Source: Cocleimonas sp.
GTDB taxonomy: Bacteria > Pseudomonadota > Gammaproteobacteria > Thiotrichales > Thiotrichaceae
Direction of reading: 5' to 3'
Assembly (NCBI GenBank): GCA_021647365.1
Contig: JAKIUW010000025.1
Span: forward strand, 1-50,692
DNA length: 50,692 bases
A program made the translations under genes and the position numbers. Numbering within the stretch: the stretch's first letter is position 1; the number at the start of each line of letters is the position of its first letter. Shown here piece by piece: positions 42,977 to 50,692 of this stretch. The notes below the pieces were generated by a model that did not search any database, was not told the DNA's origin, and was given only the letters and a program-made list of their open reading frames with translations.

Positions 42977-42998
42977 ATTAGATAAACAATTCTAATTA
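42977..42998. promoter_or_regulatory. Candidate CysB operator in the cysB-cysJ divergent region
   Basis: AATTAGA and TCTAATT form a perfect 7-bp inverted repeat with an 8-base spacer, the size of a LysR-type recognition dyad. It lies 15 bases from the cysB start, so it could mediate autoregulation and/or activation of cysJ. Confidence 0.5.
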
Positions 42999-43071
42999 TA
43001 TCGTTTTAATCGGCTTGGTTTTTGAATGATACTTCTTCGTACACAAGAAAACGAATGAGCATGTATTACCT

Positions 43072-44850
43072 ATGGAAATATTAAATCAACAACAAATAGA
43101 AAGGGTCTCATTGGCTGTAGAAGGATTAAATAACTTTCAGTTGGCTTGGTTAAGTGGTTACGTTTCTGGTCTTTCATCACAAAAAACTAGAATTAGCTCA
43201 TATTCGGCAACAATAACCCCTTTTGAGACACCCACAATACCGAAAATAACATTGCTTTATGGTAGTCAAACAGGAAATAGTAAGCGTGTAGCTGAAGAAC
43301 TTAATTCTGCTTTGCTAGCACAGGGAATTAGTGTTTCACTAAGCAACATCCTTGATTATCGCACCTCACAATTAAAAAAAGAACAGAAGTTAATTATTGT
43401 TATCAGTACACAAGGGAATGCGGAACCGCCTGATGATGCACTCGGCTTTTTCAAATTTATTGAAAGTGATCGTGTAGAAAGGCTTGAGCATCTTGAATAC
43501 GCCATTTTGGGTTTAGGTGATTCTAGTTATGATGAGTTTTGTTATACCAGTGTTTATCTTGATAAGAAACTGGAAGAGTTAGGTGCTTCTCGATTTCTAG
43601 ATAGATTAGATGCGGATATTGATTTTGAAGAGGTTGCTGCTATCTGGCAAAAAGATATTCTTACCTACTTTAAAGAAAATCAGACAGATCAGCAAAACGG
43701 CTTTTCTTTGCAAGAACCATTATCTTCCACATCGAAAATAAAATGGACAGAAGAAAATCCCTATCAAGCTGAAATACTTTCATTAATAGATCTCACCGCA
43801 ACTGACTCTGAGCAGGAAGCTTATCATCTTGAAATTGCTATTGATGATTATGGTAGCTCGTATAAACCGGGAGACATTTTGGCTTTTCGTCCTCAAAACA
43901 CTGATGAATTGGTCAATGAAATTATTAAATTTTGTGCTCTAGATGCTTCCGAGACTGTTCAATTTAAGAAAAAATCAGTTACTTTATATGATGCTTTGTT
44001 AAGTAAATTGGAAATCACAAAAATCACCAAAAAAGTTATAAAGAATTATGCTGAATCAACCCATTCAAATGTTCTTTTAAATTTTTTCGCTAATAAATCA
44101 GAGCTAGCTGATTTTATACAAAAAGCAGATCTATTGGATTTATTAAAGAGTTATCCAGAAAAAATTACGGCGCAGAAATTAGTTGATAGTTTACGTCCAC
44201 TCATCTCAAGGCAGTACTCAATAGCTTCTAGTGTTAAAACTCATGCAGATGAAGTTCATATATTGGTGAAGCCTGTTGTCTACAACCATAAGGGGCGACA
44301 GCATTTAGGTGTTGCTTCAAACTGGTTGAAAAAACAAAAAGTGGGAGACACGATACCCGTTCATATTAAAGAAAATTCAGGATTTAAATTACCGAAAAAC
44401 CCTGATGACAAAATCATTATGATCGGTGCTGGAACAGGGGTAGCTCCTTTTCGTAGTTTTCTCTTTGAAAGAGAAGCAAATGGAAGCAGGGGAAATTGTT
44501 GGTTATTTTTTGGTGAGCAACGTTTTCAAAGTGACTTTCTTTATCAAACTGATTGGCAGAAGTTTCTAAACGGAGGTGTGCTGGAAAGAATGACGGTTGC
44601 ATTTTCACGAGATCAAGAAAAAAAGATTTATGTCCAACATAAGATATTAGAAGAAGCAGAGAAACTCTATCAATGGATATTGGATGGTGCATATTTGTAT
44701 GTTTGTGGTGATATTAATCACTTGGCCGCTGATGTTCACCAAGCACTCATTAAAGTGATTTCAGAACAATCAGGAAAATCAGTAGAAGAAGCAGAAAGCT
44801 ATCTACAAGAATTACAACTTCAAAAGAGATACCAGCGTGATGTTTACTAG
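43072..44850 (+). CDS. cysJ: Sulfite reductase flavoprotein subunit CysJ
   Basis: CysJ is the NADPH-oxidising alpha subunit that passes electrons via FAD and FMN to CysI. The 592-residue protein has a flavodoxin domain (LYGSQTGNSKRVAEEL, near residues 63-78, and LGLGDSSYDEF), then the FNR-like module with LISRQYSIASS for FAD, IMIGAGTGVAPFRSFL for NADPH, and the C-terminal RYQRDVY. It starts the cysJ-cysH-cysI operon. Confidence 0.95.
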   Translation: MEILNQQQIERVSLAVEGLNNFQLAWLSGYVSGLSSQKTRISSYSATITPFETPTIPKITLLYGSQTGNSKRVAEELNSALLAQGISVSLSNILDYRTSQLKKEQKLIIVISTQGNAEPPDDALGFFKFIESDRVERLEHLEYAILGLGDSSYDEFCYTSVYLDKKLEELGASRFLDRLDADIDFEEVAAIWQKDILTYFKENQTDQQNGFSLQEPLSSTSKIKWTEENPYQAEILSLIDLTATDSEQEAYHLEIAIDDYGSSYKPGDILAFRPQNTDELVNEIIKFCALDASETVQFKKKSVTLYDALLSKLEITKITKKVIKNYAESTHSNVLLNFFANKSELADFIQKADLLDLLKSYPEKITAQKLVDSLRPLISRQYSIASSVKTHADEVHILVKPVVYNHKGRQHLGVASNWLKKQKVGDTIPVHIKENSGFKLPKNPDDKIIMIGAGTGVAPFRSFLFEREANGSRGNCWLFFGEQRFQSDFLYQTDWQKFLNGGVLERMTVAFSRDQEKKIYVQHKILEEAEKLYQWILDGAYLYVCGDINHLAADVHQALIKVISEQSGKSVEEAESYLQELQLQKRYQRDVY

Positions 44851-44933
44851 TTAGTCCTTTTGGAAAGCAAGTCCCAAACTAAACCTAAGTCATAATATTT
44901 TTGTAATCATTACAAGCTAAGAGAAATAAGATC

Positions 44934-45662
44934 ATGAGTAGCAATAGAGAAAAAATAGCAGAATTAAATGAGAGTTTTGCAACACTTGAATTACCGGATG
45001 CCCTAAGTAAATTAAGAGAACTTTTTTCAGGGAAAGTCACCTTGTCCAGTAGCCTTGGCCCTGAAGATCAGGTAATTACGGACAGTATTTTTTGTAATGA
45101 TTTAGATATTGATATTTTTACACTGGATACTGGTCGGTTATTTGCAGAATCATACGATGTTCTTGATAAGACTGTACGTAAGTATGAGCAAAATATTCAG
45201 GTTTATTATCCTAATACGGATGCAATTGAAGACTATGTTTTTAAAAAAGGAATCAATGCTATTTACGATAGTACGAATTTGAGAAAAGAATGCTGTTTCA
45301 TTCGTAAAATTGAACCACTCAATCGTGCATTAGAAGGTGTTGAAGTCTGGATTACAGGTTTGCGTGGTGGACAATCAAACTATCGTTCAAACATGAATCT
45401 GTTTGAATGGGATGAAGAGCGTAATTTAATTAAATTTAACCCATTGCTTACTTGGTCTACTGAAGATATCTGGCATTACATCAATATTTACGAGGTTCCT
45501 TATAACGAATTACATAAAAAAGGTTTTCCTAGTATTGGTTGTCAGCCTTGTACTCGTGCTATTGGGCTGCATGAGAATGAAAGGGCGGGTCGTTGGTGGT
45601 GGGAAGAAGAAGATAAAAAAGAATGTGGGCTGCATGCCACTGAGAAACAAAAGTCAGCGTGA
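44934..45662 (+). CDS. cysH: Assimilatory APS reductase (CysH, iron-sulfur type)
   Basis: This cytosolic enzyme reduces activated sulfate to sulfite. The 242-residue protein has the P-loop-like SSSLGPEDQV, the catalytic ECGLH near the C-terminus, and the two Cys pairs RKECC and GCQPC, which bind a [4Fe-4S] cluster. The cluster cysteines indicate use of adenylylsulfate rather than PAPS, unlike E. coli CysH. It lies between cysJ and cysI. Confidence 0.93.
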   Translation: MSSNREKIAELNESFATLELPDALSKLRELFSGKVTLSSSLGPEDQVITDSIFCNDLDIDIFTLDTGRLFAESYDVLDKTVRKYEQNIQVYYPNTDAIEDYVFKKGINAIYDSTNLRKECCFIRKIEPLNRALEGVEVWITGLRGGQSNYRSNMNLFEWDEERNLIKFNPLLTWSTEDIWHYINIYEVPYNELHKKGFPSIGCQPCTRAIGLHENERAGRWWWEEEDKKECGLHATEKQKSA

Positions 45663-45695
45663 AAGAATCCTTATAGCTAGCAAGTGGAAGTTAAT

Positions 45696-47456
45696 ATGAA
45701 TGATATAGCAAATACAGAACACTCTCTTATAAAACATAAAGGTAGCGTTCAGCCCAATAGTACTGAAGTAGAAACTTATAAAGATGAGAGTAATTACTTA
45801 CATGGAACGTTGCTTAGAAGTTTTGCAGATCCTTTAACAGGTTCAATTGCAGAAGCAGATACGCAACTGATTAAATTTCACGGTACCTATCAACAGGATG
45901 ATCGGGATCAGCGTTTAATCCGTCAGGAGAAAAAACTAGAGCCAGCCTATTCTTTTATGATTAGAGTTCGTGTACCTGGAGGTGATTTAACTTCAACACA
46001 ATGGTTAAAGCTAGATGAGATAAGTGATCAATTTGCAAATAGCACTCTAAAACTAACGACACGCCAAGCGGTGCAATTTCATGGTGTCATTAAGTTCGAA
46101 CTGAAAAAAACAATTCAAGCTATGGATGAGGCATTATTAGATAGTATTGCAGCCTGTGGTGATGTTAATCGTAATGTAATGTGTACACCTGATCCTACAG
46201 TATCCCCTACGCATACTGAGGTTTTTAAATGGGCAGAGAAAATCAGTGAACACCTTTTACCTAAAACACGTGCTTATCATGAAATTTGGTTAGATGAAGG
46301 CAAGGGGGAGGGTAAAAGTTTAGTAGGATACCCAAAAGAAGAAATTGAGCCTCTCTATGGCAGACACTATCTTCCTCGAAAGTTTAAAATTGGCATTGCA
46401 ATTCCCCCTTACAATGATGCTGATGTGTATACCAATGATGTTGGCATAATTGCAATTATTGAGCATGATAAGTTGCAAGGCTTTAATGTGGCAGTTGGTG
46501 GTGGAATGGGTATGAGTTTCGGTCGCGATGATACCTATCCTCGTCTTGCAACGAATATAGGCTTCATTGAGCCTGAAAATCTACTGGATGTAATTACTCG
46601 AATTGTAGAGATCCAGCGTGATTATGGTAATCGGGCTGATCGCAAACGTGCGCGTTTAAAATATACGATAGATGAGCTTGGTCTTGAGGCTTTTCGACAA
46701 AAACTCATCAAACGGCTGGGGTATGAATTATTAGCAGAAAGGCCTGTTCAGTTTAAAACCTCAGCCGACCAATTTGGTTGGTATAAAGGTATTGATGATT
46801 CTTGGCATTTAATGCTTTTTATTGAACATGGCCGAGTGAAAGATACTGCGGGACAGCAACAAAAACAAGCTCTTCAGGCAATTGCAAAAGAGAATATTTG
46901 TGGGTTTAGACTAACTGCAAATCAGCATTTGTTACTCACTAAGATTAAAGAACAAAATAAAGTAAAAATAGAAGAAATATTACACCAGTATGGTCTGTCA
47001 GCAGATTCTAGCCAACTAAGTGGAATGCGACGTAATGCTATTGCCTGCGTGGCAATGAATACCTGTCCACTGGCAATGGCGGAAGCCGAACGCTATCTAC
47101 CTGAGCTTATTACTAAAATAGAGCCTATTTTGAAAAAGTATAATTTATATGAAGACGAAATAAAGATTCGAATGACAGGTTGCCCCAATGGTTGTGGTAG
47201 GTCTGTGATGGGTGAAATTGGTTTTATCGGAAAATCTTTGGGGCGCTATAACCTTTATTTAGGCTCAAGCCATCAAGGTGATCGTTTGAATAAATTATAT
47301 AAAGAAAATTTGAGTGAGAATGAAATCCTGAGTGTATTGGATAAGTTATTAGGTGCATATGCTAGTAAACGAAAAATGGCAGAACACTTTGGTGATTTTG
47401 TGATTCGCGAGGGATATGTGTCTGCAACACTTAAAGGGCGAAGCTTTCATGAGTAA
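45696..47456 (+). CDS. cysI: Sulfite reductase hemoprotein subunit CysI
   Basis: CysI is the siroheme/[4Fe-4S] beta subunit reducing sulfite to sulfide. The 586-residue protein has SFMIRVRVPGG, TTRQAVQFHGV, NVMCTPDP, and the cofactor cysteines in CVAMNTCPLA and TGCPNGCGR. GGAAG upstream favours the ATG at 45696 over a GTG at 45684 that would add four residues. It follows cysH by 33 bases. The order cysJ-cysH-cysI differs from E. coli cysJIH. Confidence 0.95.
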   Translation: MNDIANTEHSLIKHKGSVQPNSTEVETYKDESNYLHGTLLRSFADPLTGSIAEADTQLIKFHGTYQQDDRDQRLIRQEKKLEPAYSFMIRVRVPGGDLTSTQWLKLDEISDQFANSTLKLTTRQAVQFHGVIKFELKKTIQAMDEALLDSIAACGDVNRNVMCTPDPTVSPTHTEVFKWAEKISEHLLPKTRAYHEIWLDEGKGEGKSLVGYPKEEIEPLYGRHYLPRKFKIGIAIPPYNDADVYTNDVGIIAIIEHDKLQGFNVAVGGGMGMSFGRDDTYPRLATNIGFIEPENLLDVITRIVEIQRDYGNRADRKRARLKYTIDELGLEAFRQKLIKRLGYELLAERPVQFKTSADQFGWYKGIDDSWHLMLFIEHGRVKDTAGQQQKQALQAIAKENICGFRLTANQHLLLTKIKEQNKVKIEEILHQYGLSADSSQLSGMRRNAIACVAMNTCPLAMAEAERYLPELITKIEPILKKYNLYEDEIKIRMTGCPNGCGRSVMGEIGFIGKSLGRYNLYLGSSHQGDRLNKLYKENLSENEILSVLDKLLGAYASKRKMAEHFGDFVIREGYVSATLKGRSFHE

Positions 47457-47509
47457 CTTTTAATGAGGGTGCTAATGCTGAAAACACCTCATGTTATAAG
47501 ATAAACTCC

Positions 47510-47590
47510 CTATTTAAAAAGCCAAAGATAGCTAATTATTAGTGTAGATATTAATAATACCGCAGCAATGAGTCTTTCAGGTTTTTTCAT
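47510..47590 (-). CDS. Possible 26-residue membrane peptide overlapping the argH 3' end
   Basis: An ATG at 47590, 14 bases inside argH in another phase, opens a 26-codon frame: MKKPERLIAAVLLISTLIISY then LWLFK and a stop. The translation is a basic N-terminus plus a single clean transmembrane helix, and the overlap with the upstream gene resembles translational coupling. It is too small to assign a family, and chance cannot be excluded. Confidence 0.45.
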   Translation of the reverse strand: MKKPERLIAAVLLISTLIISYLWLFK

Positions 47591-49007
47591 TTTTTATTGC
47601 CTCTTTTACTCTAGCTTTTACTTGCTCGGGCGCTGTACCACCTAAATGATCACGCGCTGCGACTGAGCCTTCTAGCGTTAGCACATCAAAAACATCATCG
47701 CTGATAGCATCAGAAAACTTCTGTAATTCTTCTAAAGACATCTCACTCAAATCTTTGCCTGTTTCTACACCATAGGCAACGGCGCTTCCCACAACTTCAT
47801 GCGCATCTCGAAACGGCATATCTTTGCCTACTAAATAATCAGCAAGATCAGTAGCAGTTGAGAAGCCTTGCATAGCGGCGGCGCGCATTTTATCTTTATT
47901 GGTTTGTATGTGGGGCATCATGTCTGCGTAGGCACGTAGACTTCCTAATAAAGTATCTACCGTATCAAATAGTGGCTCTTTGTCTTCTTGATTGTCTTTA
48001 TTATACGCAAGCGGTTGGCTTTTCATTAGCGTAAGCAGCGACATAAGCGACCCATATACACGCCCAGTTTTGCCGCGCACCAACTCTGGCACATCTGGGT
48101 TTTTCTTTTGCGGCATAATGGATGAGCCAGTACAAAAGCGGTCTGGCAGATCAATAAAGTTAAATTGCGCCGATGTCCATAAAACCAATTCTTCAGAAAA
48201 ACGTGATAGGTGCATCATGATTAACGAGGCGGCAGAGATAAACTCAATCGCGAAATCACGGTCGCTTACGCTGTCTAGTGAGTTGTTTGAGGCTCTATCA
48301 AAACCAAGTAACTCGGCAACATAAGGTCGGTCGATTGGGTAGGTTGTGCCAGCTAATGCCGCCGCGCCTAGCGGTAAAATATTCACACGCGTGCGACAGT
48401 CTTGTAAACGCTCAACGTCTCGCACTAACATTTCGTACCACGCCAACATGTGATGCCCAAAGGTGATGGGCTGAGCAACTTGTAGATGGGTAAAGCCCGG
48501 CAAAATAGTATCGGCCTCACGATCAGCAACTTCTAGTAAGCCCGCTTGCAAGCGTTTAAGTTCACTAGATATGAGGTCAATCTGCTCACGTAACCAAAGG
48601 CGAATATCAGTAGCGACTTGGTCATTGCGTGATCTGCCTGTGTGGAGCTTCTTGCCTGTAATACCAATCTTGTCAGTCAAGCGCGCTTCGATATTCATGT
48701 GAATATCTTCAAGTGCAATAGACCAATCAAATTCACCTGCTTCAATCTCAGATTGAATCTCATTCAATCCAGTATGAATATCTTTAACTTCTTGCTTTGT
48801 AAGGATGCCTACCTTATTAAGCATTTTGGCGTGTGCCTTAGATCCATCAATATCATGCTTATAAAGGCGTTGATCAAACTGTATAGATGCAGTGAAGTCA
48901 GCAACAAATGCATCGGTAGACTCCGTAAAACGTCCACCCCAAGCTGAATTTGTTGCGTTTTTGTTAGAAGTATCAGAAGTATTTGAAGTTTTATTGCTAT
49001 TAGACAT
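47577..49007 (-). CDS. argH: Argininosuccinate lyase
   Basis: ArgH cleaves argininosuccinate to arginine and fumarate. The 476-residue protein has a low-complexity Ser/Thr/Asn N-terminal extension of about 20 residues before the conserved AWGGRFTE. It then shows DIHMNIEARL, HTGRSRNDQVATD, TILPGFTHLQVAQP, and the mobile loop GSSIMPQKKNPDVPE with the catalytic Ser. It is divergent from algZ, as in Pseudomonas. Confidence 0.96.
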   Translation of the reverse strand: MSNSNKTSNTSDTSNKNATNSAWGGRFTESTDAFVADFTASIQFDQRLYKHDIDGSKAHAKMLNKVGILTKQEVKDIHTGLNEIQSEIEAGEFDWSIALEDIHMNIEARLTDKIGITGKKLHTGRSRNDQVATDIRLWLREQIDLISSELKRLQAGLLEVADREADTILPGFTHLQVAQPITFGHHMLAWYEMLVRDVERLQDCRTRVNILPLGAAALAGTTYPIDRPYVAELLGFDRASNNSLDSVSDRDFAIEFISAASLIMMHLSRFSEELVLWTSAQFNFIDLPDRFCTGSSIMPQKKNPDVPELVRGKTGRVYGSLMSLLTLMKSQPLAYNKDNQEDKEPLFDTVDTLLGSLRAYADMMPHIQTNKDKMRAAAMQGFSTATDLADYLVGKDMPFRDAHEVVGSAVAYGVETGKDLSEMSLEELQKFSDAISDDVFDVLTLEGSVAARDHLGGTAPEQVKARVKEAIKNEKT

Positions 49008-49182
49008 GGTTGTTCAGTTTCCAGTAAGTATGAATTGCATACAATATGTGACAAGCGTTAGGAAATTAACGACGAAATATAAAAAAATAACGATGAGCTG
49101 TTAAATAACAGTTACCGACAGAGAAGCCATTATATAGCTATAGCTGATCAGTTGGATAATATAATAAAACAATAAAAATTAA

Positions 49183-50232
49183 ATGAATATAGCAAGCACT
49201 GGCAAATCAATCGCATTTTTACCTGAGTTATGTACTCCTCAGGCAATCTTGCGTGTGATGGTAGGCGCTGAGGTTTTAGCCTTAGTGCATGCGCTGACCA
49301 GTGCATCGGCGACTTATGGAGCTTCTATTATTAAGTTAGGGCTTACCTCTCTCTTTATGCAATGGGTGCTTTTAAGCTCTACATTTGTTGTTTGTTTGCT
49401 CGCTAAAAGACTACGTGATTTAGATGTTACACGCTTAAGCATCGCCGTTAGTGTGATTGTTGTTTCTTTTACTATTGGCGCATCAATTCTCACAATCATG
49501 GCGGATAGTTATCAAAAAGTAGGCGTACTTCATTATTGGGATACGCCTTTTATTTTAAGAAATGCCTTTGTTGCGATGGTTTTAGTTTTGATGGCACTGC
49601 ATTACTTTTATATACAAAAAGAAAGAACAGAGTTTGTACAAGCAGATTCAGGCGCAAAATATGATGCACTTCAATCACGTATGCGCCCACATTTTTTGTT
49701 TAATAGTTTAAACACCATCGCGCAGCTTATACATGTAGATCAAAATAAAGCAGAAGATGCGTTACTGGATTTAGCCGATATTTTTCGTTCAACTTTGGAT
49801 ACACGTAACCGTATTTCGTTAGGTGAAGAGCTGGATGTGACGCTACGTTATTTGCGTATGGAAGGTTTACGCTTAGGTAAGCGTCGCTTAAATATTGTTT
49901 GGGATATGGACAGAAAAACACTGCCATTCAATATGGAAATACCACCGCTATTGCTACAACCTCTGGTTGAAAATGCAATCTACCACGGCATACAGCCTTG
50001 TAAAGACGGCGGAACAATCGGCATTAGTTTGTACGATGCAGGAAAAACATTGGATATTGTTGTCTCGAATCCAGTTCCGCCAGCGGGAACTACGGGTCAT
50101 TCAAAAGGCAACCATATTGCACAAGAGAATTTAAAGAATCGTTTGAGACTTGCTTACGGTGATCGGGCAAATCTAAAAATAACAAAAACTGAACACCAAT
50201 ACCGCGTTTCATTTTCGATACCAAAAGAATAA
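49183..50232 (+). CDS. algZ: LytS/YehU-type sensor histidine kinase AlgZ
   Basis: This 349-residue membrane kinase has about four N-terminal hydrophobic helices (residues ~40-145), then the His_kinase domain with the phospho-acceptor motif MRPHFLFNSLNTIAQL and an ATPase domain with LLLQPLVENAIYHGI. Position next to argH and directly before a LytTR-type response regulator matches the algZ-algR arrangement of gammaproteobacteria. The signal sensed is unknown, and alginate control should not be assumed. Confidence 0.88.
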   Translation: MNIASTGKSIAFLPELCTPQAILRVMVGAEVLALVHALTSASATYGASIIKLGLTSLFMQWVLLSSTFVVCLLAKRLRDLDVTRLSIAVSVIVVSFTIGASILTIMADSYQKVGVLHYWDTPFILRNAFVAMVLVLMALHYFYIQKERTEFVQADSGAKYDALQSRMRPHFLFNSLNTIAQLIHVDQNKAEDALLDLADIFRSTLDTRNRISLGEELDVTLRYLRMEGLRLGKRRLNIVWDMDRKTLPFNMEIPPLLLQPLVENAIYHGIQPCKDGGTIGISLYDAGKTLDIVVSNPVPPAGTTGHSKGNHIAQENLKNRLRLAYGDRANLKITKTEHQYRVSFSIPKE

Positions 50233-50249
50233 TAATAGGAGTAATAATA

Positions 50250-50692
50250 ATGACAATGAATATCCTTGTCGTAGACGACGAAGAACTCGCTCGCCAACGA
50301 ATAGAGAGTCTCCTAAAAGACAACTCTGAATACAACATTTGCGCAGAGGCCGAAAACGGGGCCGAAGCACTCATGATGGTCGAACGCCATCAACCTGATT
50401 TAATTTTGCTCGATATTTCTATGCCAGTGATGGATGGACTAGAAGTAGCAAAACACCTATCAGGAATGCCAAATCCACCAGCCGTAATTTTCACTACTGC
50501 GTACGGGGAGTACGCACTAGAAGCCTTTTCAACCAAAGCAACAGGATACCTCATGAAGCCAATCAGACAAGAACAACTATTAAAAAGTCTACAACAGGCC
50601 CGTTCACTTAACCGTGCACAACGCTCAAAAGTACTAGATGACAACGAAGTAACAGGCTCAGGCCGTAAGCACATTTGTGCACGTATGCGTGG
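50250..50692 (+). CDS. algR: Response regulator AlgR, LytTR family (truncated by window end)
   Basis: The first 147 residues are visible. A complete receiver domain (ILVVDDEELARQRI, phospho-Asp in LILLDISMPVMDG, TTAYGEYALEAF, and Lys in YLMKPI) is followed by the linker to an expected LytTR DNA-binding domain beyond the window. TAGGAG lies eight bases before the ATG at 50250; an ATG at 50256 is an alternative. It is 17 bases after algZ, forming a two-component pair. Confidence 0.88.
   Translation, partial: MTMNILVVDDEELARQRIESLLKDNSEYNICAEAENGAEALMMVERHQPDLILLDISMPVMDGLEVAKHLSGMPNPPAVIFTTAYGEYALEAFSTKATGYLMKPIRQEQLLKSLQQARSLNRAQRSKVLDDNEVTGSGRKHICARMR

Overview
This window reads as a chromosomal segment of a moderately AT-rich gammaproteobacterium. 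The argH-algZ-algR junction, the E. coli-type GshA, the NtrBC/GlnK/AmtB set, CysB/CysJ/CysI and the lptM-lysA pair all fit Gammaproteobacteria. The tkt-gap-pgk-pyk-fba block resembles that of Thiotrichales/Piscirickettsiaceae-like or methylotrophic relatives, but this is inference and no genus is claimed. No rRNA, tRNA, CRISPR array, prophage or insertion-sequence transposase was recognised.

Layout. 0-5 kb (+ strand): an unidentified gene tail, a LemA/GIDE membrane pair, a cold-shock/excalibur protein, gshA and lepB. 5-16.4 kb (- strand): one long nitrogen-scavenging cluster, urtABCDE (urea ABC importer), a small membrane protein, then ureD-ureA-ureB-ureC-ureE-ureF-ureG. 16.5-21.8 kb: an esterase, ntrC and ntrB on the - strand, divergent from glnK-amtB on the + strand. 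A sigma-54 promoter with NtrC-type sites lies in front of glnK, and a second sigma-54-like promoter lies in front of urtA, so the urea genes and the NtrBC/PII regulon probably form one nitrogen-limitation response. 21.8-27 kb (+): a structured non-coding stretch, lptM, lysA, purC, an orphan gspC and apbE. 27-34.2 kb (-): transketolase, GAPDH, PGK, pyruvate kinase and class II aldolase. 34.5-37.4 kb (+): a horizontally acquired-looking restriction-modification pair, a FokI-type double adenine methylase plus a short PD-(D/E)XK nuclease, followed by a broken nei gene. 38.2-42 kb (+): the S-adenosylmethionine cycle genes metK, ahcY and metF, with SAH riboswitches in front of both metK and ahcY. 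42-47.5 kb: cysB divergent from cysJ-cysH-cysI (sulfate assimilation). 47.5-50.7 kb: argH (-), then algZ and a truncated algR (+).

The most unusual signal is a family of short palindromes with C-run/G-run arms (core CACACCCCCCCACTTTTACA). Eight copies occur in the first 38 kb, every one just 3' of, or overlapping, the stop codon of a gene. One supplies the C-terminal codons of apbE, one overlaps the end of tkt, and two lie inside the urea operon. They look like an undescribed REP/MITE-like 3'-end element. Other palindromes (a CGTCATT-headed type, and hairpins around gap and tkt) are described separately.
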